From: Saccopteryx bilineata
Lineage: Eukaryota > Chordata > Mammalia > Chiroptera > Emballonuridae
Reading direction: 5' to 3'
Length of the DNA stretch: 64,000 nucleotides
Assembly: GCF_036850765.1 (NCBI RefSeq)
Contig: NC_089495.1
Span: 26,194,875-26,258,874, forward strand
Position numbers and translations under genes: made by a program
Part shown: positions 32,561 to 44,685 of the stretch, in pieces
How positions within the stretch are numbered: position 1 is the first letter of the stretch
How the letters are laid out: each line of letters starts with the position of its first letter
Notes under the pieces: model-generated
Database searches by the model: none
What the model was told of the DNA's origin: nothing
The model's input: the letters and a program-made list of their open reading frames with translations, nothing else

Positions 32561-34924
32561 CATGGCAGTGGGAAAAGATTTCATTTATTTGTTGGTTTTT
32601 TACTGTTTTTGAGTTATTAAAATGCTAGTTATCATTGAAAAAAATGTGTATATAGATTACTAGGGGATCAGTAAAATAAATGAAAAACTAACAGAAGACT
32701 GTTTAAAACTGTATTCATCTTTGTTAAAATGATTCTCCACCAGAGCACTCAAGGATGACTGATCAAGTATTAGCAAAGATCAAAGATAGCCATCATCTTT
32801 CTTTTCATGGAACACTTTAAAATAGTCCTTGCAAGTGTGTCACATAAGTCAGTGAGCAGGGATTTACAGATAAGAATGACACCATCAGTATTTCTGATTC
32901 TTCAGATTTGGGATGACGTGCAGGCCAGCAAGCCATTCTGGTGCAGGTGGTCACAGCCGTACACCAGAAGAAACCACCCTAGACATGTAGCTTCTTTTGA
33001 TGAATTTTGCTTTAGAGTTTTGAGATGTCAAGAAATTTCTACCTGTGAAATGCTTATGTCACTAGAATAAGTGTGTGCACTGTATTTGAGAGGAAACAGC
33101 AATTTCATTCTTTTTATTTTTCATTCTGAATCTCTAAAACCTATTTAGAGGTATTGAAGTCTATCAATTCTAAGTCTATACTCAAGTTTTTGAACCAATG
33201 TCCTTCTATTTGCTTCTCTTACGTTTTTATTGATATTTCACTATTTGTTCCTCACAATTTCCTCTCACCCACACATACCTAGCCATATCCTCAAAGCTTA
33301 CCAAATACATGGGTATATGAAGAAATACACAGAAGACCATTGATAAGGGAATCATTTTATTTTTAGCATTAGTGATTACATAACATATTGTTGTCAAAAG
33401 ACACTCAGAATCAAGGAGTGAGTTGTATTTTCTCACTTCTATTGACTAGCTGTGTGATCACTGGTGTTTTAGATATCCTGAGTTCAATATCCTTATCCTA
33501 AAAAGAAAATAATAGTACTTGACCTGCTTAATACACAGGATGGAATAAATTAAAAAATGTTAATCTAGTTAAAAATATAATTATAGATCATTTTAGGAAT
33601 GTATAAAAATGAAAAAATAATTAAGGACTTTTTTCTCCTATTAAACAACTATTTGAGCATAATCCAGAATTTTTACATATTGACAAAAGTTATATAAACT
33701 ACACACAAAAAAGAGTCATAGTTTCCCTCTTAGAATATAGTAGTCTTCCCAGTGTACCTCTCCCATAAGTTGTTTCTTCTTACCTTAAATCAGATCATAA
33801 AAATCTTTGGGACCCAAGGATCAACCAAAGCGCAATGATCATTGGAGCCCAAGACTCTCTATAGCCCAGAGAGACTGACCATGTGGAGCCAGGACAGACA
33901 GCACAGCTATACATCCTGGCTAGCCAGCCATACTGGCCCACAAGACTACAGAGACTCATCTGCTTCTTAAGGCTACAATGAGCACTCTGAAGGAGGCACA
34001 GGCTGGTATTCCTCTGCTGTTATTGCAGTACCAGAAACTGAGCCCTGCACATGATAATGCTGGGTGCCAAGGGCACACAGCGCATCACATAAAAATTAGT
34101 GCAGTGGTTTTCTAGATTGGACCAACTACTCTTCTCCACAACGATGTAATACAATGTGTGGATGTGTAAGAGCAAAGAGACAAAGATGGATGAAAAGAAA
34201 AAGGCAATAGCAGCAGTTAAAGTAGAAAGCCTGAGACATTGTGAAGTGGACTTGAATGCAGGGGTAGTCTGCACCGACCTTTTGAATAGTACTCTAGGAG
34301 TATGAGAGTTGAATCAAAAGAAAAAATTAGGTGTAGGTATTTGTGGAATCTTAGTTTAGGCAAATGTCATATAAGACCATGACCAAGACTAAGATTCATC
34401 AATCCCTTAGTGAGATGAGATTGGGAATTATAGCAGAGTCAAATCTATGTTTTATGTTAGTGTAATAAGGTATGCACATGCCTACATTTTATTTTTTATA
34501 AAAATATTTTTCTTCATCACTTCAAAGTTAAAAGTTTTTTAGGTATCCATAGAACAAAAACGACTAAATTTAAGGATTCAACTAACATGTAGACAAGACT
34601 TGGGTGCCTGATGAATAGTCATCTTGAAAGAGTCTGCAGAACTTACCGCTAAAACATTGAATATCCTGTTCTGGGACCAGAACAGGACCTGTCTCAGATG
34701 TGAGCGTGCCAGAAAAGGTCATAAAACAGCAAGTTGGAAAGCCTGAGATATGACAAAAATGCAAGGTTTTACTACTAAAAGTAACTTCTTACCACAAGCA
34801 GAACAAGCATGCGGCCGGCCGCCTCTCCTACATTCACCCAGTCTGTTTTCCCTCTTACAGGCCCACGTGAGTGATGGATGCACATATTATAAGCTGTGGT
34901 GAGGATTTCATGTGCAGGGCACAT
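32561..34924. other. Unassigned stretch
   Basis: No gene recognised. An 84-codon minus-strand frame (34020-34274) has a hydrophobic segment (LTAAIAFFFSSIFVSLLL) but I cannot name it. A CpG-rich palindrome, GCGGCCGGCCGC, sits at 34811-34822 in otherwise CpG-poor DNA. Confidence 0.35.
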
Positions 34925-34978
34925 GGAAGGACGTGAGTAGGGCATCCTGTTTTGGTTGGAGATCAGGAAAGGCCTTTA

Positions 34979-35163
34979 AAAGATTTTATTTATTCATTTT
35001 AGAGAGAAGAGAGAGAGAAAGAGGGAGAGAGAGAGAATGGGGGGGAGGACTAGGAAGCATCAACTCCCATATGTGCCTTGACCAGGCAAGCCTAGGGTTT
35101 CTAATTGGCAACCTCAGCACTCCAGGTCGATGCTTTACCCACTGCGCCACCACAGGTCTGGCT
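34979..35163 (-). mobile_element. tRNA-derived SINE (short type), minus strand
   Basis: Reverse strand begins with a CCAGACCTGTGGTGGCGCAG head and ends in a CT-rich tract and A-rich tail. Same subtype as 51147-51321 and 62499-62682. Confidence 0.9.
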
Positions 35164-35206
35164 TGAATGAAGTTGGATAAAGTGGCTTTTAATTTGAGAC
35201 TTGAAA

Positions 35207-35878
35207 GGTGGATGGGATATGACCCAGCCATCCCTCTACTGGATATCTACCCCAAAAGCTCAAAAATATTGGTACATAAAGACACATACACCCCCGTGTT
35301 TATTGCAGCATTATTCACAGTGACTAAGACATGGAAACAACCAAAATGTCCCTTGATAGAGGGTTGGATAAAGGTGTGGTATATATATATACACACACAC
35401 ATACACACACACAGTGGAATACTACTCAGCCATAAAAAATGATGACATATTGCCATTTACAACACACACAATGGAATACTACTCAGCCATAAAAAATGAT
35501 GACATATTGCCATTTACAACAACATGGATTGACCTTGATAACATTATACTGAGTGAAATAAGTAAATCAGAAAAAGCTAAGAACTGTATGACTTCACACA
35601 TAGGTGGGATATAAAACTGAGACGGGCATAGATAAAGTGAAGTTGTTTCTTGGGAAGGTGGACATAAAGGATGGGGATGGGAGAGGGGTTGGGGAGATTG
35701 GAGAAAAGAAGAAGAAATATAAGGTGATAGAAAATGATTTGACTTTGGGTGATGGGTATACAACAAAATCAACAGCTGAAATATTATAGAAATGCTTACC
35801 TGATACTTATATACTCTTATTGATCAATGTCACCCTGTTAAATTTAATTTTCTAAATAAAATTTTAAAAATAAAGAAG
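35207..35878 (+). mobile_element. 5'-truncated L1, plus strand
   Basis: The element begins inside the ORF2 C-terminal coding region and runs through the 3' UTR to an A-rich end (about 35855-35878). A 91-codon frame (35167-35442) contains the ORF2 C-terminal motif region (YDPAIPLLDIYPKSSKIL, then FIAALFTVTKTWKQPK). It is interrupted by an AC microsatellite and a tandem duplication. AAGGTGGATGGGA and AAGGATGGGTGGGA at the borders look like an imperfect TSD. No reverse transcriptase domain is retained. Confidence 0.9.
35410..35523 (+). repeat. Tandem duplication of about 57 bp inside the L1
   Basis: The unit beginning TGGAATACTACTCAGCCATA occurs twice in a row (starting about 35415 and 35472) with no visible differences over most of its length. 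An AC-rich linker lies between. Confidence 0.95.
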
Positions 35879-36025
35879 GATGGGTGGGAATGAGGTAAGT
35901 GTGGAGAAAAGGGAATTTCAAGCACAGAGAACACTGTGTGCAAAGACACTGAGGTGAAGCAGAGTTGGCATGTCTTGACACATAAGAGAAATCCAGTGTG
36001 GCCAAGTCCTGGAAATAGAAGGGCT

Positions 36026-37050
36026 GGCATGACCAGAAGAGAGGCTGGTGGATGGGGCGGGCAGCTGCTCGGGTTGCACCAGAACCGTGTGTAGCACTGG
36101 GTTTTTAATCTCTTAGGAGATTCCCAAGTTCCTTGATATCCACTCTTCTTTCCATGGTCTCTTACTATCTACTCCATTTCCTTCCCGACTGCTTCTAACT
36201 GCCTCATGTCCAGATTTTCCAAACAGCACTGTTTTCTGTCTACTACCAGTTTCTGCTAGTTTCTCTTTGGTTTTAACCCAAAGATATATAGGAGAAAACA
36301 ACATAGGCTGAAACATTATGATAAAGAAAATGACACCAAGGGAACAACTAGAGCCAATGCTGCATGTGAAATGGCACTTGTGTGTTCAGACAGGAGCACT
36401 GAGTGTGGGTCAGGGCTGTGGCGGTAGAGGCCGAGGGAGGTTCCTATAGCACGTGGAAGTCAGCCCCAGTGCACTGCACTCACTGTCTAAGCGCTCCAAG
36501 GCCAAGTGAACCAGAGGGAGACATCTTAGTGGGACACAAGTTTTATTTGACTTCTCCTAGCAGTAATAGAAGCTTGTCCCCAATTCATCACTCAGACAGT
36601 AGAGTGTCATACAAGCAAAGGACAAAGGATTCTAAAGCACAGTGTGTCACTGGTGTCACTTGGCGGTGTGTAGGGTCGTGCTTTCCGGCATGAGCCCTTT
36701 GATTCTGCCTTCCGGAGTCTGGGACCCTGGCCTGCAGCATCTCCAGGGCCGTCAACAGTGGCCTTCCAGGTGGCCGCCAATTATTCTGCTTATCCCAGAA
36801 CAGGAAGGCACATGTGAGGGGGACTTCCCAGAGGGTTTTACTCGTGTGGATTCACTGTTAACCTTCATAATTCTCTTTCTAGGCTTTCTGCCCACCCCAC
36901 TGCTGTGCCACTTTCCCAGCCACCTTTTCCCTTCTCGAGCTATTGGGTGCTGTGGGAGGGCTGGCTGGGGAGGTAGAGGGGTGTTGAGGGAGGAGAAACT
37001 AGGGAGGAAACAAAAGCTTTTCCTAAAGGATCTTTTCAGTGGGGACTTCA
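36026..37050. other. Unassigned, moderately GC-rich stretch
   Basis: No repeat recognised. A 183-codon plus-strand frame (36642-37193) overlaps the antisense of the RPL17 pseudogene and a 99-codon frame on the other strand. It has no domain features, so I do not call it a gene. Confidence 0.4.
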
Positions 37051-37054
37051 TTAT

Positions 37055-37700
37055 TTTATTTATTTTATTATTTTATTTTATCTTTACTTTTACTAGTATT
37101 TATTTTATGCTAAATTTACTTTCGGGCCATGAGTTTTTGTTTCTTCAGTTTCCTCTGGGGCGTTCTTCTGTGCAGCCTCCTCTTCCAGTTTAGGAATAGC
37201 CTGCTCTTTTCAGTAGGATCCTCTCAGTGCGGCAGGGAGAGCTCATGAGAGGGGTCACCCGCCTGCGAACCCTGTGAGTTCTGCACTGAAATTCGGGAGC
37301 AGTTGTTCATCTGGTTGTGCTCAGTGACCAGAGAACCTACATCTAAACCCTTCAGTTCAGCACTACTCTCTGTATTTTTAAGCATGTGTAGCAAAAATTT
37401 AACACTCCTTTTGGGTCACTGACCCTGTATACAGCCCCACCTTTTGGCCCTGGACACACCTATCAACTCCACCATTGTGACGATGTTATGGCACACATTG
37501 CTTCTGTAAAGTGACATCCTCCAGGTACTTGGTGGCTTTTAAGATATGCACACCCTTGATGGACTGGGAAGTTTCACTGAGTGTCTTCAAGTAAACATGA
37601 AGATTTGAACCTCTTGATTTGCATCATTTTCTGGGTAAAGGGAATAGTGAACCATTTTCAGAGGTCACCTCAGGCTGCTTGTGGAAAAAGGATATTTCCA
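37055..37700 (-). pseudogene. RPL17: RPL17 processed pseudogene
   Basis: The parent gene encodes 60S ribosomal protein uL22. On the minus strand the copy starts at an ATG at 37655 and aligns with the RPL17 coding sequence to a TAA at 37116-37118. Matching blocks include [20 protein letters not shown] (about residues 37-58), NGGVDRC, and the lysine/glutamate-rich C terminus, read in a shifted frame. An in-frame TAA directly after QKQCVP, other stops, frameshifts and a small net loss of bases make it non-coding. There are no introns. A short 5' UTR-like segment precedes the ATG, and a short 3' UTR with an AATAAA-containing A-rich tail follows (37055-37110). These are the marks of L1-mediated retrotransposition. 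No TSD was identified. The divergence suggests an old copy. Confidence 0.93.
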
Positions 37701-37769
37701 TGTTTTAAATCTATGCCCTTGATAATATTCATTCTCAAAAGAAGATATGTATATCCAATGTTGTAAATT

Positions 37770-38161
37770 ATTTTATTTATTTATTTACTTACTTATTTTT
37801 GTATTTTTCCAAAGTTAGAAACGGGGAGGCAGTCAGACGGACTTCTGCATGTACCTGACCAGGATCCACCTGGCATGTCCACCAGGGGGCGATGCTCTGT
37901 CCATCTGGGGCATTGCTCCATTGGGGCCAGAGCCATTCTAGTGCCTGAGGTGGAGGTCATGGAGCCATCCTCAATGCCTGGGCCAACTTTGCTCCAATGG
38001 AGCCTTGGCTGCAGGAAGGGAAGAGAGAGACAGAGAGGAAGGACAAGGGGAAGGGTGGAGAAGCAGATGGCGCTTCTCCTGTGTGCCCTGGCTGGGAATC
38101 AAACCTGGGACTTCCACATGCCCAGTCAACACTCCACTGCTGAGCCAACCAGCCACGACCA
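37770..38161 (-). mobile_element. Long tRNA-derived SINE, minus strand
   Basis: Full-length long form as at 16603-16992, but more diverged. The perfect 14-bp TSD CAATGTTGTAAATT is at 37756-37769 and 38162-38175. Confidence 0.95.
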
Positions 38162-38175
38162 CAATGTTGTAAATT

Positions 38176-39765
38176 TTTAAATGGTTAAATGAGTATTCAA
38201 GAATTAGATTACAGTGATGACAAAGCAATTCTAAGGCATCTGAGTACATTAAATCTTTGGAGAATTTTCCTTAAAACAATCATCAACGAATCATTGTTTT
38301 ACGTCTAAATTATCCTTAAGAAACTATCATCTCAGCAATCTTAGCAATTTTTAGAGATTTTATAGAGACTGCATCAGCACAAACTTTTTTTCTTTTGCCT
38401 GTCACTTGGTTATTTATATCTAAGGTGGAAATAATAGTCAGCAGATCCCACAGGGCACCAAACACTAGATATTACCCCCTAGGTTTAAAGATGTGAGTTT
38501 AAACACAGCGTCAGGTGAGACCCTCGGGGCTTTGCAGCTAAGGAGAATGGACAGCCACCACTCACATTACTTTTTTTTGCATATTCCGTACTTCTGTTTT
38601 TCAAATATAATATGAGCCTCTGTAGAGAAACTCTAGGAGAAATAAAAGGAGAACTAATAAAAATAATGCTTAGTAATATTATTTCTTGGCAATACTTTTC
38701 TCTGAACTCACAGGTCCATGCCTCAAATGAAGGACAAGCAGCAGGAGTCAGTCCCTGTGTGAGGAGAAATTAGCTGCTAACCAGAATCCCTGGGAAGCAA
38801 TCTTGCTGGGCTATAAATGTGCAGAATTGGTCGAGTTAAATGGTCATTCTCTGTCACATTTTTAAAAACGCTTTTCTTTCTTTTTAAATAAAAATCAGGG
38901 ATAATAGCATTAGCTTGTTGCTTTCACAGTGAGTACTACAGGGGTGGAAGAGTGGTGAGAAAAATAAAATAAGTGAACGTCTGTTTGGGTCTACTTACTC
39001 TGGAGAATAAGATTGTCAGAAAGTCTAGAGAGCTGGGAAGTCAGGTAGCTTTCTGATCTGTTGTCTCGTGGTCTCTCTCTTGACAGAGCTGATACGGTTC
39101 GGCCTCACAATGTATTGTTAGGGGAAGAGTTAACTTTCTTCTCGAATGAAGTCTCTCATCTTTTACATCTAATTTTAGATGTTTGATTGCTAAGAGATCA
39201 TCCTGTTCACAAAATATTGTTGATATTCTCCAAAACTTACTCCTTAAAATAAGTGACTATATTCAAAAGAAATCTAAGTAAAGATTTTCTAGTAAAGTAA
39301 AAAAAAAAAAAATCAGGTTTTATTTGGAAACATGTCAACAAGTATCAAAGAATACTTGTGTAGAGGTGGAGCGGGGTGATGCAGGAAACTCATTTAGGAA
39401 GTTTATAAAACATGAGGAATCACAAAAGGAATAGTGGCAGTTAGGGTGGAAAAGAGAAAACTTCTTTAAGGGATATTTAAGGGGAGAACTCTCAGGGTTA
39501 TTGATCATCTAGATATAGAAAATCAAGGAAAGGAAAGTGTTAGTGATGCTTGATTGCATAACTGAGTGGTTCCCATTAATCAGAAAAGATGTACCTGGCA
39601 GAGAAGGCTGGGTCATGATGTACTAACAAACAAGTCCCAGAGGCTTAAAGCAGCAAATGTCTACTTCTTTTTGGTAGGGAGAGATTAAATTATTTTATAT
39701 TATGATCATTTCTGTGTGTGTGTGTGTGTTAAGGTTAAGCATTAGTCATTTTGATGGAAATAATT
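38176..39765. other. Unassigned stretch
   Basis: No gene or named repeat. An A run at about 39299-39312 and a (TG)n run at about 39714-39729. Confidence 0.45.
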
Positions 39766-39769
39766 ATTT

Positions 39770-39911
39770 TACCGTTGTAGAAAATTACAAAATTGAATAA
39801 TAACAGATAATATGTAGTTCTTAATATGTACTAATTATAGTTCTTAGCTTCTTGACACATTATAACTGATTTAATCATCACGAGCACCATATGAGCTAGT
39901 TCCTACTTTTC
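39770..39911 (+). repeat. MIR remnant
   Basis: TTTAATCATCACGAGCACCA followed by a GAGCTAGTTCCTACTTTTCA stretch fits a MIR, cut by the following L1. Confidence 0.6.
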
Positions 39912-40195
39912 ATTTATTGAGTTTATTGGGGTGATACTGGTTAATGAAATTATAAAGATTTCAGGTTTATAATTTTATAACACATCATATGTATTTTGTA
40001 TTGTGTGTTCATCACCCCAAGTCAAGTCACTCTCCATCACCATTTATTCCCCCTATATCCTCTTCAACCCCCTTCACCCCTCTTTCCCTCTGGTAATCAC
40101 CACAATGTTTGTCTGTGCCTACGAGTTATTTTTCTTAATCTCTTCACCATTTCCACCCAGCTTCATGGCCCCCTTTCCTCTGCAAATGTCTGTTT
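39912..40195 (-). mobile_element. L1 3'-end fragment, minus strand
   Basis: Reverse complement of an L1 3' UTR (TTTATTGAGTTTATTGGGGT, the CACCCCAAGTCAAGTCACTC stretch and a C-rich tract). The 79-85 codon frames over it are by-products. Confidence 0.8.
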
Positions 40196-40803
40196 CTTGT
40201 TCAGGCATTTTGGCTGGGAGATTTGTGCCTCATAGCCATGCAGGGACCCAGATTGAGTGAGGTTACTAGGATGCCATTGTTTCAACTTTTCTCCATGCAC
40301 TAAGTCAGAGGGCCAGAACATGGAGAATTATGCAGCCACTCTTGAACATGTTTACGTGGAGGTGACAGACATACCTAAACCATTATTTGCCAAACTACTA
40401 ACACAGCTGTATGTATTCTTAATGGGGAGGCAAGTGTGATAGTTTATGTATATGGAACTATAAGACAACTAGACACTGGTGACCATGAGTGACATCCACC
40501 ACCATAGGAGGAACAGGAGAAGCAGGAAGATGTGACGGTGACAGCAGTGATGGGTGAGGTCTTAGAATTTGGTGTGTGGTAATGTGCAAGTACACCGCAC
40601 TTGGTGAGTTAGGGGTTTACCTGGAACGCAGTAACATACAGCATTCCAGTATGAAGGTAGGCATTGCTATACAGCTCAGGAAAGATCTAGTGGGAAATTG
40701 TTATTTTGAGTCATTAGATATTGTGACACTTAAAGAAATGGCAGATATGGAAACTTATAGAGAGATGGTCAAGGGAGAAAGGAATTCAAACAGGAATATA
40801 CTC
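40196..40803. other. Unassigned stretch
   Basis: No gene recognised. A 120-codon frame (40576-40938) runs into the following transposon and has no domain features. Confidence 0.4.
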
Positions 40804-40805
40804 TA

Positions 40806-41129
40806 TTTCCCCATATATAAGACACACTTTTTTGGAAAAATTGAGTGTCTAAAAACTGGGTACGTCTTATACAGCGGCTATAAATTTTTTTACTTGCATG
40901 TCCTGCTTTTTTGTACTTGTTTTTGTGCTCATTGTTGAAGACAGTGATTCTTCATCAGACACAGATGAGGACAAGCTATTGGATGGGAGTTTTGACAGAG
41001 GAGTTGTATGAATTTTATGATGAATAAAACTTGAGTTCAATAACTTTGTGTAATACATTATTTTTTCAAATTTTGGGCCCCAAAATTAAGGTGCGTCTTA
41101 TACATGGGAGTATCTTATACATGGGGAAA
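40806..41129. mobile_element. Short TIR DNA transposon, 324 bp, TA-flanked
   Basis: The left end TTTCCCCATATATAAGAC matches the reverse complement of the right end (TTTCCCCATGTATAAGAT). TA flanks both sides (40804-40805, 41130-41131), pointing to the Tc1/mariner-pogo group. The right end holds a second copy of the terminal motif (GCGTCTTATACATGGG). Inside is a short acidic reading frame (EDSDSSSDTDEDKLLDGSF, about 40936-40992) that looks like the tail of a lost transposase. Confidence 0.85.
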
Positions 41130-41149
41130 TACGGGATAACTGGAAAATT

Positions 41150-42814
41150 CCAACATTTAAGGTACAACTAAAGAAAAAGAACCAGAAAAAGACCAAGGTA
41201 AATAATTAACAGCAATGTGAATTATATCAACCATGTGATGGCAAATTAAAAAGAAAGAACATAGATATGTATATTTTTTATATTGGCTTGGGTAAAAATA
41301 AAGGCTTAGACCATATTCTGTTTGCATGTGATTTCCAGCAAACATGCTGCACGTGGGTAAGTACAGACCTTAGTCGTAACCTTGAAACAATTGTATCTGC
41401 CGATCAGTCAGCAGCAGAACAGAGCCAAAAGCAGAATTAAATAGCTCACAGAGTGAGGGAAGCAATCTTGTTAAGTTGGATTTCTAAGTGACCCCTGACT
41501 GACATACCTCAAACTTAGGAAGTCTTTGGCTTTCACGGTGTGGAGACTAAAATCTAAAGAGCAGCTTGTCTTTTTTTTTTTTTTTTTTTTTTTGGTATAA
41601 TGATTGCAAAAACTACAAGAAAAGTGAACTTTCAAAGTCATGCTTGAGAGCACCTCCAAAAGTGATCCTTGCTGCTATCAAAAGGCAGTTCCTCTGATGG
41701 GCTGACGGCTGGGAACTGGAAGAGGTCATGTGATCTAGGAGGCAAAGCTAAAAGGCCTGTGATTTAAATGAAGATGGAAGTTCTCAGAGCTGGGGAGCCT
41801 AGGAAAATCGAGTAAGAAGATAAACCTACGATGATTGTGATTCCTGGACTGACTTATTTTGAAGAGCTCATTAATTGTGCAACAGAAAAACCTAAAGGAC
41901 TCTTGGAGGGCCAATCCAAGAGAAGATATATACTTTGGTGTCCCACCCATAACTCTCTTTTTTGGGTCTTGAAGAGGTGCTCTTCTATTCTATTTGATGG
42001 AAATGGATGTTATTTTTGTATAGATAACTCTAGTATAAGTGAAGAAACAAGATGCGGAAGGGAAATAGGTCGTCAGAAGATAGGAGAAAGATGTCCGTGA
42101 GTGGAGAGTTTTCACAAAGAACCTGGGAAGTGGGGTGGTAAGCAAAGCTGGGGAGAAAGCTTTGCTTCTTCAGTGGGATCATTGATTGTCAGTCATCTGT
42201 GCTCCATGAAGGTCATCCTCACACAGAATGGGCATTTAGCAGGCAGGCAAAAAAGATGGGCTGTTTAAAAACCAGAGGGGGCAGGCATGTCCTTCTGGTC
42301 TTTGGATAGTGTTGGCCTGAGGAAGACAACAGACCAGCAAATACTGTCCTATGACAGCCGCATGGGTAGTAGTGAGATGCACTCTAGATAGAAAATTGGA
42401 AATAAAGATGGAGGAAGCAAACTTCCAGGTCAGAACACACTTTAAGAATAGACAGGTGACTGAGTTAAGTGAAGAAAAAATACCAGCCACTGCCTTATCT
42501 TCTGTTTTTCCCCAGGTCCTCATGGTGAGTCTATGATTTGTCCATATCTATACATTAAAATCATGCCCTGGTTCCATAACCCAGTTGGCCAAAGACAGGG
42601 AGTGGAGCAGTAAATTGGGGTACCTTTCCAACACATGCCTGCTCAACAAATACACAGGAGCCTCAAATAAGGCCTTGGCCTGGTGACCTACTTATGATTT
42701 GTTGCTGCCAAGAAAATGAGCCTTCTGGAGGCCTCAGGAATAAATCCTGGGGTGTAGGGCTTCGCCTAATTCGCTATCCTCTCTTTTTCTGGATGGGATG
42801 GGCCTATATTCTTT
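41150..42814. other. Unassigned stretch
   Basis: No gene recognised. A T run of about 25 bases lies at 41571-41594. Frames up to 95 codons lack features. Confidence 0.4.
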
Positions 42815-43130
42815 CTCTAACTCTCAGGATGGACTAGGTTATATTCAAGTAACACCCCTTAAATCTTAGAAGTTTAACAAATATGTACTTTTGGTTCTCA
42901 TTAGAATCTATCTCAGGTTGCTGGGCTTCCACTGTGCATCTTTCTCAGTCTGAGATGAATGCCAGAGTCCTGAACCATTGGCACAACACTAGTCACCATG
43001 ACAAAGTGAAAAACTGTGTCAAACAATACACTGGCATTTGTAAGCTTCTTCCTGGAAGTTACATATGTCTCTTTTGTTTGTATTGCTTTCATTAACTATA
43101 TCAAGGCCCCTGGCCAGCAAAACTTTACAT
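42815..43130 (+). repeat. Probable ancient mammalian repeat
   Basis: CTCAGGATGGACTAGGTTAT leads into a stretch resembling a common old mammalian repeat. The family is not named. Confidence 0.45.
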
Positions 43131-43136
43131 TTAGTT

Positions 43137-43150
43137 GGGGGGGGGGGGGG
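43137..43150. repeat. Poly(G) homopolymer, 14 bases
   Basis: Uninterrupted G run seen directly. Confidence 0.95.
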
Positions 43151-44122
43151 TAGAACCCTGGCGTGCAACCAGAAGAAGCAGAACTGGAAATGACTACCAC
43201 AACTTTGACCTCAGGCATGGCTCCAGATTAAAACTAAACCTTTTCCACATGATAGGAGCTGTCCCTGACACCAATTGGGGACTGGGGTTTTGCTCAAGCA
43301 CTGTGTTCTAAAATTTTTTTCTCAAACTCTGTAATTTTTCCCCCTCTTTGCTTTCTCCCCTCTACAAATTTTCATTAGGTCTTAATTAGAAGTCAGGCTC
43401 TATATGACAAGATCTAGTGAATACAAGTCATGATCTTAATGACCTTGTGAGGTCGTGGTGTAATGAAGAAATCTAGGGAGCACTGTGTTTGTGTATGCAT
43501 GTGTGCACATGCCTGTGTGTACTGAGAACTTCGTGAGGGTGATGGGGAATAAAAAGATATATTAAATATGACTGTACGTCTTCCCCCATCAGATCTTGGG
43601 TTTGAATTAAAGGGCCAGATATGATCAGAGGGCAGCTGTGTGATGGTAAAAATTACTTAGCCATTGCTATATTGCTCTCACTAGAGAGTTTGAACCACTG
43701 ACACACATAGGATTGGTATTCACTTATCTCTGATGAGACACCTGAGGCTTAACAATTCTCCCTGCTTGCCAAGCAGGCTTCCTGCAAGCCGCTGCCTTTG
43801 CCTAGATCACTTAGGCTCATTATCCTCTGAATGTGATCATAAGGAAGAATAATCAGTTGCTTTGAAATAAACTAACAAGGAAATTACTTTCACTTCCCTG
43901 TATTTTTTTTAGAGTCAGCAACTGACTTGTAATCAATCAGCAGCATTAAGATCTAGGGTCAGATGCACTGACACTTACCAAGTGAGTAGAATCATGTGAT
44001 CCACTGAAGACATTTTCCCGTGACTCTGCGTAGCCAAAGCAGGTGAATATGAAGATTTTTGTACACATGCGCTAGTATATAAGTGTCTGCAGAAATACAG
44101 TGACTTCCCTTTTAATAGGAGA
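43151..44122. other. Unassigned stretch
   Basis: No gene or confident repeat. A short GT-rich patch lies at about 43486-43520. Confidence 0.4.
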
Positions 44123-44130
44123 GAGTATAG

Positions 44131-44582
44131 CAGGGGTTGTCAACCTTTTTACCCTTGAGGACCAGTGACCCAGTTGACTGGAAAATAGAAACACGCAACA
44201 AATAAAGTTGTATCTTACTGCGCATACAGTGCAACATGAGAAAAGTTGGTGCTTGATTTCCAAACTCCACATATATGATGCATTGAATACTATATAACTT
44301 TGTCCAAAAGCTATTTTGTCTGCTGCACATGATTTGTAAATGCTCTGCATGGTACAAAACGTTGTTCGAAAGATCTTACAAGTTCCAAAGATATCTAAGA
44401 CAATGTCAATAGTATTTTATTTGATGATACAGGCTGATAAGTAGGTATCAACCTGAGCATAAACAAATTCAATTGACATCACTGGGTCTATAATCCTCAT
44501 ACAACATCAGGGTAGTCAACTCTTTCATAGACTGGCACTTAATTTCTGGTTGACTGGCAGGCCTAGAGGTTGAAAAACACTG
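44131..44582. mobile_element. Non-autonomous hAT transposon, 452 bp
   Basis: The ends CAGGGGTTGTCAACCT and (reverse) CAGTGTTTTTCAACCT form a terminal inverted repeat of the Charlie/SPIN-like kind. The perfect 8-bp TSD GAGTATAG is at 44123-44130 and 44583-44590. No transposase is encoded. Confidence 0.95.
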
Positions 44583-44590
44583 GAGTATAG

Positions 44591-44683
44591 TATGGTGAAA
44601 AAGAGCACAGCTCTGGGGCTAAAATGTCTGGGTCTGAGTACTGACTTAGCTACTTAGTAACTGACTTTGGGGATCATATTAAA
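44591..44683 (+). repeat. MIR remnant (5' part)
   Basis: AAGAGCACAGCTCTGGGGCT and CTGACTTAGCTACTTAGTAA fit a MIR truncated by the next element. Confidence 0.65.
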
Positions 44684-44685
44684 TA

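Larger units (their letters stand above)
34925..36025 (+). repeat. Ancient interspersed repeat split by a SINE and an L1
   Basis: Pieces at 34925-34978, 35164-35205 and 35880-36025 read as one degraded repeat of the 8030-9080 family (for example GCACAGAGAACACTGTGTGC in the last piece). Confidence 0.5.

Noticed and set aside
34020..34274. 84-codon minus-strand frame with a hydrophobic segment
   Set aside because: A hydrophobic run alone is weak evidence, and no gene family or pseudogene parent was recognised.
34855..34873. Micro-exon between TTACAG and GTGAGT near a CACGTG box
   Set aside because: The interval is only a few bases long and splice-like motifs this short are common by chance.
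36642..37193. 183-codon plus-strand open frame
   Set aside because: Its right end is the antisense of the RPL17 pseudogene tail, a 99-codon frame overlaps on the other strand, and the peptide has no domain features.
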